A DNA stretch of 64,000 nt from Nibrella saemangeumensis (GTDB taxonomy: Bacteria; Bacteroidota; Bacteroidia; Cytophagales; Spirosomataceae). The stretch covers positions 186,001-250,000 of the forward strand of contig NZ_BAABHD010000022.1 in the NCBI RefSeq assembly GCF_039541915.1, read 5' to 3'. The first letter of the stretch is position 1, and each line of letters begins with the position of its first letter. The translations under genes were made by a program, and so were the position numbers. A model generated the notes under the pieces. It made no database searches and was not told the DNA's origin. It saw only the letters and a program-made list of their open reading frames with translations. This document shows, in pieces, positions 9,801-17,614 of the stretch.

Positions 9801-10265
9801 TACGGCAACCAGTTATGGGTTCGTCACCTGTACAGTACGGCTAACCTGGATGCTGTATTCAACATGGTGGCCGGTGTAAAAGACCGCTTCCGGGTCGACA
9901 GCAAGGGTAACGTGATTACGCCGGGTGCAGGCCAGTTTGGAGCGACCAACGGTGGTGGTAACTTCACCGGGATCGAGCGCGACTGGAACAGTACCCAGTT
10001 CCTGGCCGATGCCTCCTTCTTTACCATTAAAAACATCACGCTGGGTTATACCTTCGGCGCGCTGAACAAATTCTTTAATTCGGCCAGGGTGTTTGCCTCG
10101 GCCCAGCAGGTCTATGTATTCACGAAATACTGGGGTGGCCCTAATCCGGAGACCAGTGCCCAGGCTAACGGCGAGGGCGATGGCGGTAACCTGAGCCAGG
10201 GAGTTGACTTCTCCAACTACCCGGTGCCGCGGACCTACACCATTGGTGTAAACCTGAATTTTTAA
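6819..10265 (+). CDS. SusC/RagA-type TonB-linked outer membrane transporter with STN signalling domain, system 1
   Basis: 1148 residues. A signal peptide comes first (VQVAFACLFVAVGFASPSRGQ). The STN (secretin/TonB short N-terminal) domain is at about 46-118 (NISLSVEGQSLKVVLQKVEQQANVKFVYSKEQ). The carboxypeptidase-regulatory-like domain is at about 145-215 (VSGKVTDDAGQGLPGVSVVLKGTT). The TonB-box-like EVVVVGYGSQ is followed by the plug (QKLQGRLAGVQI, then IRIRGQVSVSAGSDPLYVVDG, then ILKDASSTSLYGSRAANGVVLITTKKG) and a beta-barrel ending in an aromatic residue (NLNF). It imports a glycan or other large nutrient across the outer membrane using TonB energy, and reports substrate to FecR. The SusD partner begins 37 bases downstream. 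The substrate is unknown. Confidence 0.95.
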   Translation: MNESRQLQLYAKLYMLMKVSVVQVAFACLFVAVGFASPSRGQEIMDRNISLSVEGQSLKVVLQKVEQQANVKFVYSKEQIKTDRKITLKLTNQRLAVALEQLLQPLQISYQVVSNRILLQHNTPRISEPTSSLAPSVEHNVAVTVSGKVTDDAGQGLPGVSVVLKGTTTGTSTNSAGNYTLTIPEARGTLVFSSIGFTTQEIPVGRQTTINVQLVADTKSLAEVVVVGYGSQVKKEVTGAVQTVSAQEIKDLPVSQVGQKLQGRLAGVQINQTTGKPGQGISIRIRGQVSVSAGSDPLYVVDGFPITGNIAQLNPDEIEDISILKDASSTSLYGSRAANGVVLITTKKGKVGRTNISFNAFGGVQQVPQRGRIKMLNAQEFAQFKKEYYEDQGQAVPDEFKDPASWANKDNDWYDAVMRDAPIQSYNLSVSNNTERSNTSLVAGIFSQDGVVINNKYKRYSLRMNSNYNLSDKITVGFNVAPSYVYDNTPRTDGDRGTGILFNALHTWPVMPIRDDKGQLTLFNRFPGSTGNIFAYPNWVRAANELTNETKNTNLLANAYVQYSPIRGLSLKSTMNVEYMNSRFFFFNPSTATSAINVPIPTLAVSIRQNREDISWLNENLATYTRTFNDNHNFELLAGFTQQRFSQEVTRIQADTYADDRLPTIQGALNVNRGGTTNGVNQWSLLSYLSRLTYNYKGKYLFTASIRTDGSSRFGANNRWGTFPSASVGWVVSDEDFMKAITPVSFAKLRASYGVIGNNNIGNYTQYALVNNTVNAAFGGTVAPGAVVTSIANPNLGWETTRQLDLGLDLGLLNDRIQFTYDFYNKRTTNLLYAVQLAQESGFGNFNDNIGEIKFWGHEFALNTRNTTGKLKWNTNANISFNRNQVVALAPGIDRVYGTFHITQVGKPFGQFYGMLKEGYYMTAEELKNSPIIPGRSAVGTIKLRDINGDGVITYGGDFDDRTIIGNPFPKFTYGIVNDLRYGNWDLSVTGSGSYGNQLWVRHLYSTANLDAVFNMVAGVKDRFRVDSKGNVITPGAGQFGATNGGGNFTGIERDWNSTQFLADASFFTIKNITLGYTFGALNKFFNSARVFASAQQVYVFTKYWGGPNPETSAQANGEGDGGNLSQGVDFSNYPVPRTYTIGVNLNF

Positions 10266-10302
10266 TTGCTAATCCATTTTTTCATCCTTATTCGACTACA
10301 GA

Positions 10303-11826
10303 ATGAAAAAGAAAATCATACTGGCGAGTCTGATCGGTTTGGCCGTGACGAGTTGCAATAATGATAAGTTCCTGACCGTAATTCCTCAGACTGCGTTAAG
10401 TTCAGCCACGTTCTTTACCAAAGAGGCTGATTTTGTGCAGGCCGTGAACGCTACGTATGTACCCCTACGGGCTATGTACAACGAAGCGGCCTGGGCGATG
10501 GAGGAGATGCACTCCGATAATACCTATTACGCCCGCAACGTCCTGTTCGGGGCGGTGGAAAACACCCAGAACATCGCCGATTTTGCGATTCTGAACGCCG
10601 GTGGCCTCACCGCCAACACGATTGTACTCAATATGTACCGCCTGAATTATCAGATCATCGCCCGGGCCAACCAGGTGCTGTCGGTGATCGATAAAGTAGA
10701 GTTTAGTGGCGCTGCTGGTGCCGAATCGAAGAACAACCTGAAAGGACAGGCCCATTTTCTCCGTGGGTTTGCGTACTTCCAGCTGGCCCGGCTATTCGGC
10801 AAAGCACCTATGCACCTGACGCCGGTAGCGAACCGCGAAGAAGCGGCATCACCCCTGGCGACGACGGCCGACTTGTACAATCAGGTGGAGAAGGATCTTT
10901 TGGAAGGGGTAAAACTGCTGCCGGTAAAATCGAAACAGGAGGCTGGCCGGGCTACATCCGGTGCCGCCAGAACGGCACTGGCCAATCTGTATATGGTTCA
11001 GAAGAAGTGGGCTGAGGCCGAAAAACTCCTGGCGGAAATCGTGGCCAGCGGGGAGTACTCGCTCATGGCGGATTATAATGATGCGTTCTCGACTACCTCG
11101 GGCAACAAGAACAACCGGGAGTCGGTTTTTGAGGTCCAGTACCTGGAAGGCGCTGCCGGCCTTAATGGAAACCAGATCTACCGGTTTATACCAACGCCGA
11201 TTACCGCCGAGGAATTAAAGCCCATCACCGGTACGTCGAACCCGCAGGCCATCTCAGGCGAGAACAACAACATTCCGACACCGGACCTTATTGCCGCCTA
11301 CGAGCCGGGCGACAAGCGTAAAGACATTTCGATCGGTTCCGTCACCCTGAGCCAGAGTTTACGGGAAAACAAAACGTACCCGTATATTAAGAAATATGCC
11401 CGGACACACGCGCAGCACAACAACACGGGTCAGAACTGGCCGATTTACCGCTACGCGGAGGTGCTGTTGTTCCTGGCCGAAGCGCTGAATGAGCAGGGTA
11501 AGACGGGCGAGGCTGTTCCGTACCTGAATCAGGTGCGGAGCCGGGCCGGGCTGGCCGCCACTACGGCGGCTTCGCAGGCTGCGATGAGAGATGCCATTTA
11601 TCGGGAGCGTCGCGTAGAACTGGCGTTTGAGAATAAGCGCTGGTATGATCTGGTCCGGACCGGCCGGGTGAAAGACGTCATTACGGCGTACGGGGCCCGC
11701 ATCAAAGCCAATCCGCAGGATTATTACTTTCCGAAGGGAGCTGTGCCTCCGCCGAACGCCTTTACCAATTTGGAGGATTATTATCCCTTGCCGGCGGTAG
11801 AGGCTGCGTTAACTCCGCATTTCTAG
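10303..11826 (+). CDS. RagB/SusD family nutrient-uptake outer membrane lipoprotein, system 1
   Basis: 507 residues. The N-terminal signal MKKKIILASLIGLAVTSC contains a lipobox ending at Cys18. A SusD N-terminal domain follows (AVNATYVPLRAMYNEAAWAMEEMHSDNT) with TPR-like helices (LKGQAHFLRGFAYFQLARLFGKAPMH), then the C-terminal RagB/SusD domain (NWPIYRYAEVLLFLAEALNEQGK, then YLNQVRSRAGL, then RDAIYRERRVELAFENKRWYDLVRTGR). SusD caps its SusC partner on the cell surface and binds the ligand. It is last in the system 1 operon, followed immediately by a strong terminator. Confidence 0.95.
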   Translation: MKKKIILASLIGLAVTSCNNDKFLTVIPQTALSSATFFTKEADFVQAVNATYVPLRAMYNEAAWAMEEMHSDNTYYARNVLFGAVENTQNIADFAILNAGGLTANTIVLNMYRLNYQIIARANQVLSVIDKVEFSGAAGAESKNNLKGQAHFLRGFAYFQLARLFGKAPMHLTPVANREEAASPLATTADLYNQVEKDLLEGVKLLPVKSKQEAGRATSGAARTALANLYMVQKKWAEAEKLLAEIVASGEYSLMADYNDAFSTTSGNKNNRESVFEVQYLEGAAGLNGNQIYRFIPTPITAEELKPITGTSNPQAISGENNNIPTPDLIAAYEPGDKRKDISIGSVTLSQSLRENKTYPYIKKYARTHAQHNNTGQNWPIYRYAEVLLFLAEALNEQGKTGEAVPYLNQVRSRAGLAATTAASQAAMRDAIYRERRVELAFENKRWYDLVRTGRVKDVITAYGARIKANPQDYYFPKGAVPPPNAFTNLEDYYPLPAVEAALTPHF

Positions 11827-11835
11827 AAAATCGTT

Positions 11836-11868
11836 CAGGCCGGCTTCAACCCGAAGCCGGCCTGTTTT
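11836..11868 (+). terminator. Rho-independent terminator of the system 1 operon
   Basis: A perfect 12-base stem, CAGGCCGGCTTC / GAAGCCGGCCTG, around a 5-base loop, then TTTT, beginning ten bases after the SusD stop. Confidence 0.85.
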
Positions 11869-12020
11869 ACAGAGTCGTATGAGTGGGGAACCAGCCGGCC
11901 TTATGAAAATAAAATTATTTTTTCCGGTTTAAGTGTTATAACTCCCGCCCCTTTACCTTTCTTCTGTAAAGAGTCCTGCACCAAAAAGTTTCTTAAACGC
12001 TGTACCCTTCAGACAAACCA

Positions 12021-14723
12021 ATGAAGTCGACCTTTTTAAATCTAAAAATACTGCCGGTTCTGGGTCTGATGACCCTGCTCGGTGCCTGGAACAGTCTGCC
12101 GGACGTAAATCAAAACCTGAACTCTCCGCCGGAAACAAAAGTCGATAAACTGAAACTGCCGGCTGGTTTTAAAGCCGAACATCTCTACAGTCCGTCGGAG
12201 AGCCAGAACGGTTCCTGGGTGTCGATGACGTTCGACGACAAAGGCCGCATGATTGCCTCCGACCAGTACGGCGCCTTGTTCCGGTTGCAGCTTCCGGCGA
12301 TTGGCTCCGGTTCGGCGCAGCCCGTTGTTGAAAAGCTGGTTATTGGCAGCGATACCAGCTCGGTAGGTGGTATGGGCTACGCTCAGGGGTTATTGCATGC
12401 TTTTAACAGCCTGTATGTGATGGTGAACAACCGGGCCAACAACCGGTTCTCCAAACCCAGTGGTCTGTACCGGTTGCAGGATACCAACGGCGATGATAAA
12501 TACGATAAAATTACCCTGCTGAAAGAACTGGTGGGCGAAGGCGAACACGGCCCGCACAGCATCCTGTTGTCGCCCGATAAGAAATCGCTGTATGTGATTG
12601 CGGGTAACCATACCGATGTACCTAAAATGGATGCGTACCGGTTACCGCCCGTCTGGAAGGAAGATAACCTGTTCCCGCAGATTAAGGACCCCCGCGGCCA
12701 CGCCAACAACCGGATGGCCCCCGGCGGCTGGATCGCTAATCTGGACCCGGAAGGCAAGCGGTGGGAACTGATCAGCGCCGGCTACCGCAATGCATTCGAT
12801 ATGGCGTTTAACGAAGCCGGTGACCTGTTCGTTTACGATGCTGATATGGAATGGGATTTTGGTCTGCCCTGGTACCGCCCCACCCGCATCACCCACGCTA
12901 CCAGCGGCAGCGAGTTCGGCTGGCGGACGGGTAACGGCAAGTGGTCGCCGACCTACCCCGACAATCTGCCCGCGATCGTGAACATCGGTCAGGGCTCGCC
13001 TACGAACCTGATTTACATAAACCGGGGCCGCTTCCCCGAGAAATACCAGCACACACTGCTGGCCTTCGACTGGAGCTTCGGGATCGTACACGCCATTCAC
13101 CTGAAGCCGTCCGGCTCAACCTATGCGGGCCAGCACGAAGAATTCCTGTCGGGCCTGTCGCTGCCACTGACCGACGGCACTATTGGTCCCGACGGTGCTT
13201 TGTACTTCCTGACGGGCGGCCGCCGGCTGGAGTCTGACCTGTACCGGGTATACTACGACGGACCGGGCAAGACCGTATCAACCACGGCTATGCCGGTGCT
13301 GCCGGAGGCCCACAAAATCAGAACCAGCCTGGAGGCCTACCACAGCGGTGGTCCTAAAGCCGGAGCGGTGGCGGCTGCCTGGCCGTACCTGAAGCACCCG
13401 GACCGGTTTGTGCAGTACGCAGCCCGCGTCGCCGTTGAGCATCAGCCCGTCAGCGAGTGGAAAGATAAAGCCCTCGCGGAAAAAGACCCACGGGCCGTTT
13501 CGCAGGCCATGATCGCCCTGGTACACCACAGCGACTCAAGCGCTACCGCGCAGCGGGATCAGATGCTGACCAACCTGATGGTGCCCACCTTCAAACAGCT
13601 TTCTGAGCAGGAGCAGCTGGATATTCTCCGGGCCATGGAACTGATAATTGTTCGGATGGGCCGGCCCACTGCCCAACTGTCGGCGCAGCTGGGTGCCTTC
13701 CTGAATCCGAGCTATCCGGCCAAAACAAATAACCTGAACCGAGCTTTGTGTAAAATGCTGGTAGGAATCGAAGACCCGCAGGTGATTGCCAAGACGCTGA
13801 ACCTGATGGATCAGCCGGCCGACCGCGAAATTGCCGGTGGCGAAACCGCTACGGCATCCAGCGAGCTGATCATGCGTAACCCGCAATACGGTCTGGATAT
13901 CGCCAAAATGCTGGAAAAAATGCCCCCTGCCCAGCAAACCTGGTATGCAAACATGCTGAGCCGCAAGGCAACCGGCTGGACGCCGGAACAGCGGAACAAA
14001 TACTTTAGCTGGTTTGCCAACGCCTTCAAGTACCAGGGTGGCCGCAGCTACGTCGGCTTTGTCGACCGCGCTCGCAAGCTGGCACTAGCTCACGTCCCGA
14101 AAGACCAATTTGATAAGTATAACAAAATGTCGGGTGCCGAGCTGCTGACCAGTTCAGGAAACGACATTGCCCTCAGCTACGCTCCCAAAGGACCGGGCCG
14201 GCGCTGGCAGCTCGACGATGCCGTAGCCGCCGTTGATACGGGCCTGAAAAACCGCGATTTCGAGACGGGTAAGAAAATTTACTCGGCTATCCTGTGCAGC
14301 CGTTGCCATGCCATGCGGGGCGAGGGATCGGATATTGGTCCGGACCTGACGCAACTGGGAACCCGGTTCTCCAACAAAGACATTCTGGAGGCCATTATTG
14401 ATCCGAACAAAGCCGTTTCTGATCAGTACGCGGCTACTACGTTTAAGCTGAAAAATGGCCAGACGGTGGTAGGCCGACTGGTGAACGAAGACAAAACGTC
14501 GTACTCGGTTTCACAGAACCCCTTTTCGCCGGAACAGCTGAAGAAGCTGCTGAAGAAAGATGTGGCCGCTACCTCGCTTTCAAACGTATCGATCATGCTG
14601 CCTGGACTCATCAATAGCCTGAATGCAAATGAATTGCGCGATTTGATGGCCTATCTGAAATCCGGCGGTAACCAGAATCATGAAGTGTACCGGGCAACGG
14701 CCGACGCCGGAAAAGGAAAATAA
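12021..14723 (+). CDS. PVC-type heme-binding protein with sorbosone-dehydrogenase-like propeller
   Basis: 900 residues with an N-terminal signal (LPVLGLMTLLGAWNSL). Residues about 40-420 form a beta-propeller like membrane-bound glucose/sorbosone dehydrogenases (KLPAGFKAEHLYSP, then GMGYAQGLLHAFNSLYV, then GEHGPHSILLSPDKKSLYVIAGN, then DGTIGPDGALYFLTGGR). A helical repeat region follows at about 430-700. The C-terminal PVC-type cytochrome domain holds one heme site, CSRCH at 759-763, with GEGSDIGPDLTQLG after it. The family was first noted in planctomycetes and verrucomicrobia and is thought to oxidise sugars or alcohols in the periplasm and pass electrons to cytochrome c. It heads the carbohydrate cluster, 28 bases before a DUF1080 gene. 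A possible -7 box TACCTTTC lies at 11954-11961. Confidence 0.88.
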   Translation: MKSTFLNLKILPVLGLMTLLGAWNSLPDVNQNLNSPPETKVDKLKLPAGFKAEHLYSPSESQNGSWVSMTFDDKGRMIASDQYGALFRLQLPAIGSGSAQPVVEKLVIGSDTSSVGGMGYAQGLLHAFNSLYVMVNNRANNRFSKPSGLYRLQDTNGDDKYDKITLLKELVGEGEHGPHSILLSPDKKSLYVIAGNHTDVPKMDAYRLPPVWKEDNLFPQIKDPRGHANNRMAPGGWIANLDPEGKRWELISAGYRNAFDMAFNEAGDLFVYDADMEWDFGLPWYRPTRITHATSGSEFGWRTGNGKWSPTYPDNLPAIVNIGQGSPTNLIYINRGRFPEKYQHTLLAFDWSFGIVHAIHLKPSGSTYAGQHEEFLSGLSLPLTDGTIGPDGALYFLTGGRRLESDLYRVYYDGPGKTVSTTAMPVLPEAHKIRTSLEAYHSGGPKAGAVAAAWPYLKHPDRFVQYAARVAVEHQPVSEWKDKALAEKDPRAVSQAMIALVHHSDSSATAQRDQMLTNLMVPTFKQLSEQEQLDILRAMELIIVRMGRPTAQLSAQLGAFLNPSYPAKTNNLNRALCKMLVGIEDPQVIAKTLNLMDQPADREIAGGETATASSELIMRNPQYGLDIAKMLEKMPPAQQTWYANMLSRKATGWTPEQRNKYFSWFANAFKYQGGRSYVGFVDRARKLALAHVPKDQFDKYNKMSGAELLTSSGNDIALSYAPKGPGRRWQLDDAVAAVDTGLKNRDFETGKKIYSAILCSRCHAMRGEGSDIGPDLTQLGTRFSNKDILEAIIDPNKAVSDQYAATTFKLKNGQTVVGRLVNEDKTSYSVSQNPFSPEQLKKLLKKDVAATSLSNVSIMLPGLINSLNANELRDLMAYLKSGGNQNHEVYRATADAGKGK

Positions 14724-14750
14724 AGGCACAGCTGCAAAACAGATTTATCA

Positions 14751-15560
14751 ATGTTGAAAAAGACGAATCGTATATTTATTCAGCTTGGACTGGTGCTGGC
14801 GGTTATAGCGGCCGGCAGCATCAGTACCTCCTGTATGGCTCAGAGCAGGAAGGCAAAGAATGACGGCTTTGTGCAGATTTTTGACGGCAAAAGCCTGAAG
14901 GGCTGGGACGGCGATCCTACTTACTGGCGCGTCGAAAACGGGTCCCTGGTGGGTGAAATCACGCCCGACAAACCGCTGAAGACGAACTCCTTCATTATCT
15001 GGCGCGGTGGCGAACCGGGCGACTTTGAACTGAAGGGCGAGTTTCAAATTACCGAAGCAGGTAACTCGGGAATCAACTATCGTAGTGAGCAGCTGACGGA
15101 TATTCCGTTTGCTCTGCGCGGCTACCAGGCCGACATTGACGGCCGGAACCGCTATACCGGTCAAAACTACGAAGAACGCAAGCGCACCACGCTGGCTTAT
15201 ATCGGACAGAAAACCAAAATTGTAAACCAGAGCGGTGCCAATACCCCTGAGGCCATCCGGGCAAACGTAAGCCGGAACGCCTGGAACGGCCTGACGGTGG
15301 TTGAGTCGCTGGGTAATGCCGATTCGCTACGGGCTAACGTGAAAACCGGTGACTGGAACACGTTTCACCTCATTGCCAAGGGCAACCGCCTGCAACATTA
15401 TATCAACGGCAAGCTCATGAGTGATGTCACCGACGAGGACCCCGCCAACGCAAGCGCCAAAGGGTTGCTGGGTGTGCAGGTTCACGTAGGGCCACCCATG
15501 AAGGTGCAGTACCGAAATATTATGCTGAAAGAACTGGATCAGGGGTTATCCCGTAAATAA
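14751..15560 (+). CDS. DUF1080 (3-keto-disaccharide hydrolase domain) lipoprotein
   Basis: 269 residues. The signal is followed by a lipobox ending in SISTSC, so the product is a periplasm- or surface-facing lipoprotein. It carries the DUF1080 jelly-roll fold typical of 3-keto-disaccharide hydrolases and concanavalin-like domains (FVQIFDGKSLKGWDGDPTYWRVENGSLVGE, then FELKGEFQITEAGNSGINYRSE, then DWNTFHLIAKGNRLQHYINGKLMSDVTDEDP). Characterised members cleave 3-keto-glycosides produced by Gfo/Idh/MocA-type dehydrogenases. The gene sits 27 bases after the heme dehydrogenase and 46 bases before a sugar isomerase, fitting an oxidise-then-cleave route. Substrate is inferred only from family and context. 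Confidence 0.88.
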   Translation: MLKKTNRIFIQLGLVLAVIAAGSISTSCMAQSRKAKNDGFVQIFDGKSLKGWDGDPTYWRVENGSLVGEITPDKPLKTNSFIIWRGGEPGDFELKGEFQITEAGNSGINYRSEQLTDIPFALRGYQADIDGRNRYTGQNYEERKRTTLAYIGQKTKIVNQSGANTPEAIRANVSRNAWNGLTVVESLGNADSLRANVKTGDWNTFHLIAKGNRLQHYINGKLMSDVTDEDPANASAKGLLGVQVHVGPPMKVQYRNIMLKELDQGLSRK

Positions 15561-15606
15561 CCCCTGACCCGAATATCATTTCGTATCCACCAGTTAAGCA
15601 CAGTCA

Positions 15607-16464
15607 ATGAACAAGATAGGATTCAACGTCCTGGCCTGGTCGGCCGTCATTTCTGATGATTTATTTCCCATTATTGAACGACTTAAAACCATCGGCTACG
15701 ATGGCGTCGAGTATTTTGTCGGGTCACCGGATGAGCCGGCTTATAAGCGCGTAGGTCAGCATACCAGAGACCTCGGCCTGGGTGTTACCTGTGTGTCGGT
15801 AGTGGGCAAGGACGAAAATCCAATCAGTGATTCGGCAGCTGTACGGGCCAAAGCGCTCGACCGGCTTAAATGGGAAATTGACCGGACCCACGATCTGGGT
15901 TCGCAGCTTCTTTGCGGACCGATTCACTCGGCCCACGCGGTATTTGCCAGTCGTGCTCCCCAGGATGATGAATACAACTGGGGGGCCGAGGTACTCCATG
16001 CTGCCGGTGAATATGCCGCGCAGGCCGATGTGGTGCTGGGGCTGGAAGCGCTCAACCGCTTTGAGACTTACCTGTGTAACACCATGGAGCAGTTGCTGCG
16101 GCTGGTCCGGGCGGCCGATCACCCCAATGTGCGGGCCATGTTTGACACGCACCATGCCAATGTCGAAGAGAAGAGTTACGCCAGGGCATTACAAACCATT
16201 GCGCCGGTGCTGGTCCACGTTCACATCAGCGAAAACGACCGGGGTACGCCCGGCGACGGTATGGTGCTGTGGGATGATGCGTTTGCCGCCCTGGCGCAGA
16301 TCGACTATCGAGACTGGCTCACCATTGAGGCCTTTTCCCGGAATGACCCTGATTTCGCCAACGCCATCGGGGTCTGGCGGGAATATTCTCCGCCCTGGGA
16401 CATTGCCGAAAATGGATTAAAATTCATCCGGCAGATGTGTCAGAAACACGGAGTCGGTGCGTAA
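15607..16464 (+). CDS. Sugar phosphate isomerase/epimerase family protein (AP-endonuclease-2-like TIM barrel)
   Basis: 285 residues with no signal peptide, so cytoplasmic. The fold is a xylose-isomerase-like TIM barrel: MNKIGFNVLAWSAVI at strand 1, DGVEYFVGSPDEP at strand 2, LGLEALNRFETYLCNT with a metal-binding Glu, RAMFDTHHANVEEKS with Asp/His ligands, HVHISENDRGTPGDG, and WLTIEAFSRNDPDF. It closely follows the D-tagatose/D-psicose 3-epimerase layout (E...D.H...H...E divalent-metal site), so keto-hexose C3 epimerisation is a reasonable guess. It lies in a same-strand run with a DUF4432 epimerase and a cupin isomerase. Confidence 0.87.
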   Translation: MNKIGFNVLAWSAVISDDLFPIIERLKTIGYDGVEYFVGSPDEPAYKRVGQHTRDLGLGVTCVSVVGKDENPISDSAAVRAKALDRLKWEIDRTHDLGSQLLCGPIHSAHAVFASRAPQDDEYNWGAEVLHAAGEYAAQADVVLGLEALNRFETYLCNTMEQLLRLVRAADHPNVRAMFDTHHANVEEKSYARALQTIAPVLVHVHISENDRGTPGDGMVLWDDAFAALAQIDYRDWLTIEAFSRNDPDFANAIGVWREYSPPWDIAENGLKFIRQMCQKHGVGA

Positions 16465-16510
16465 GCTGACCTTTCCGCCTTTATCCAACCACCATTCCTG
16501 AATCTCAACA

Positions 16511-17590
16511 ATGAATAGCACAGGCACCGATTTGAGTCATCAAACCTGGCGCGACAAAATCAGTAATACAGCCCAGCTCGGGGGCATCGAAACCGCCGAA
16601 CTGGACAATGGGCCGGGCCGGGGTACCCGCATTGCCTGGATCAACACGGGGACCGGGTTGCGGTACAAAGTCGTTTTGGACCGGGCGATGGATATTGCCG
16701 ACGCCTTTTATAACCAGCACAGTCTGGCCTGGCTAAGTCATGTCGGTGTTACCTCGCCCCAGCCCTTCTCGGATAAGGGCATCGATTGGCTCCGTACGTT
16801 CTACGGAGGATTGCTGACGACCTGCGGCCTTACCCACGTGGGCGGACCCGAATCCGATGAATTTGGGGAGCGGGGTATTCACGGCCAGATCAGCAATATT
16901 CCGGCCGAAATCGAATCCATTATCCAGCCCGACCCGGCAGCGGGTAAGCTGGATATGAGCATTACGGGCCGCATGCGGGAAACCCGCGTGTTTGGCCCCA
17001 GTCTGGAGTTAAGACGAACCATATCCGGAACGCTCGGCCAGCCGTACATCCGCATTCAGGATGAGGTCATCAACCGGGCCAATACGCCGGCTCCGCACAT
17101 GCTGCTCTACCATTTCAACTTCGGGTGGCCGCTGGTCGACGAAGGCACCGATATTGTATGGCAGGGTCAATGGCAGGCGCGGGACGGTGGGATGAACGCT
17201 GACATTTTCAACGAAGGCAATACCTTCAAAAAGTGCCCCGCGCCGATGGATCAGCACGCCGGCGGGGGCGAAGCCGTAGCGTTTATCGACGTGGCGGCCG
17301 ATGGTAACGGCCAATGCAGCGCCGGGTTGCACAATGCTAATCTTGGTATTGCGGTGGCGCTGCGGTTCCGGAAAGATCAGTTACCCTGGCTCACCAACTG
17401 GCAGCACTGGGGCAGGGGTGAGTACGTCACCGGCATTGAGCCCGGTACACACCCACCCATCGGCCAGGCCAAAGCTAGGGAGCAGCAGTCGCTCATCTTT
17501 CTGGCACCGGGCGAAAGCCGCACCTACAACCTTACGGTGGAGGTGTTGCATACGCCGGACGCTATTCAGGATTTTGTAAAACCAACTTAG
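16511..17590 (+). CDS. DUF4432 / aldose 1-epimerase family protein
   Basis: 359 residues, predicted cytoplasmic. The galactose-mutarotase-like beta-sandwich of DUF4432 is recognisable in GTRIAWINTGTGLRYKVVLDRAMDIADAFYNQHSLAWLSHVGVT, in FYGGLLTTCGLTHVGGPESD, GERGIHGQISNIPAE, and in LLYHFNFGWPLVDEGTDIVW and WLTNWQHWGRGEYVTGIEPGTHPPIGQ. Family members interconvert sugar anomers or related epimers. It lies 46 bases after the TIM-barrel epimerase and 24 bases before the cupin gene, so it probably works on the same imported sugar. The exact substrate is not deducible. Confidence 0.87.
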   Translation: MNSTGTDLSHQTWRDKISNTAQLGGIETAELDNGPGRGTRIAWINTGTGLRYKVVLDRAMDIADAFYNQHSLAWLSHVGVTSPQPFSDKGIDWLRTFYGGLLTTCGLTHVGGPESDEFGERGIHGQISNIPAEIESIIQPDPAAGKLDMSITGRMRETRVFGPSLELRRTISGTLGQPYIRIQDEVINRANTPAPHMLLYHFNFGWPLVDEGTDIVWQGQWQARDGGMNADIFNEGNTFKKCPAPMDQHAGGGEAVAFIDVAADGNGQCSAGLHNANLGIAVALRFRKDQLPWLTNWQHWGRGEYVTGIEPGTHPPIGQAKAREQQSLIFLAPGESRTYNLTVEVLHTPDAIQDFVKPT

Positions 17591-17614
17591 AATTCATAAA
17601 CCAGTACAGCCTCG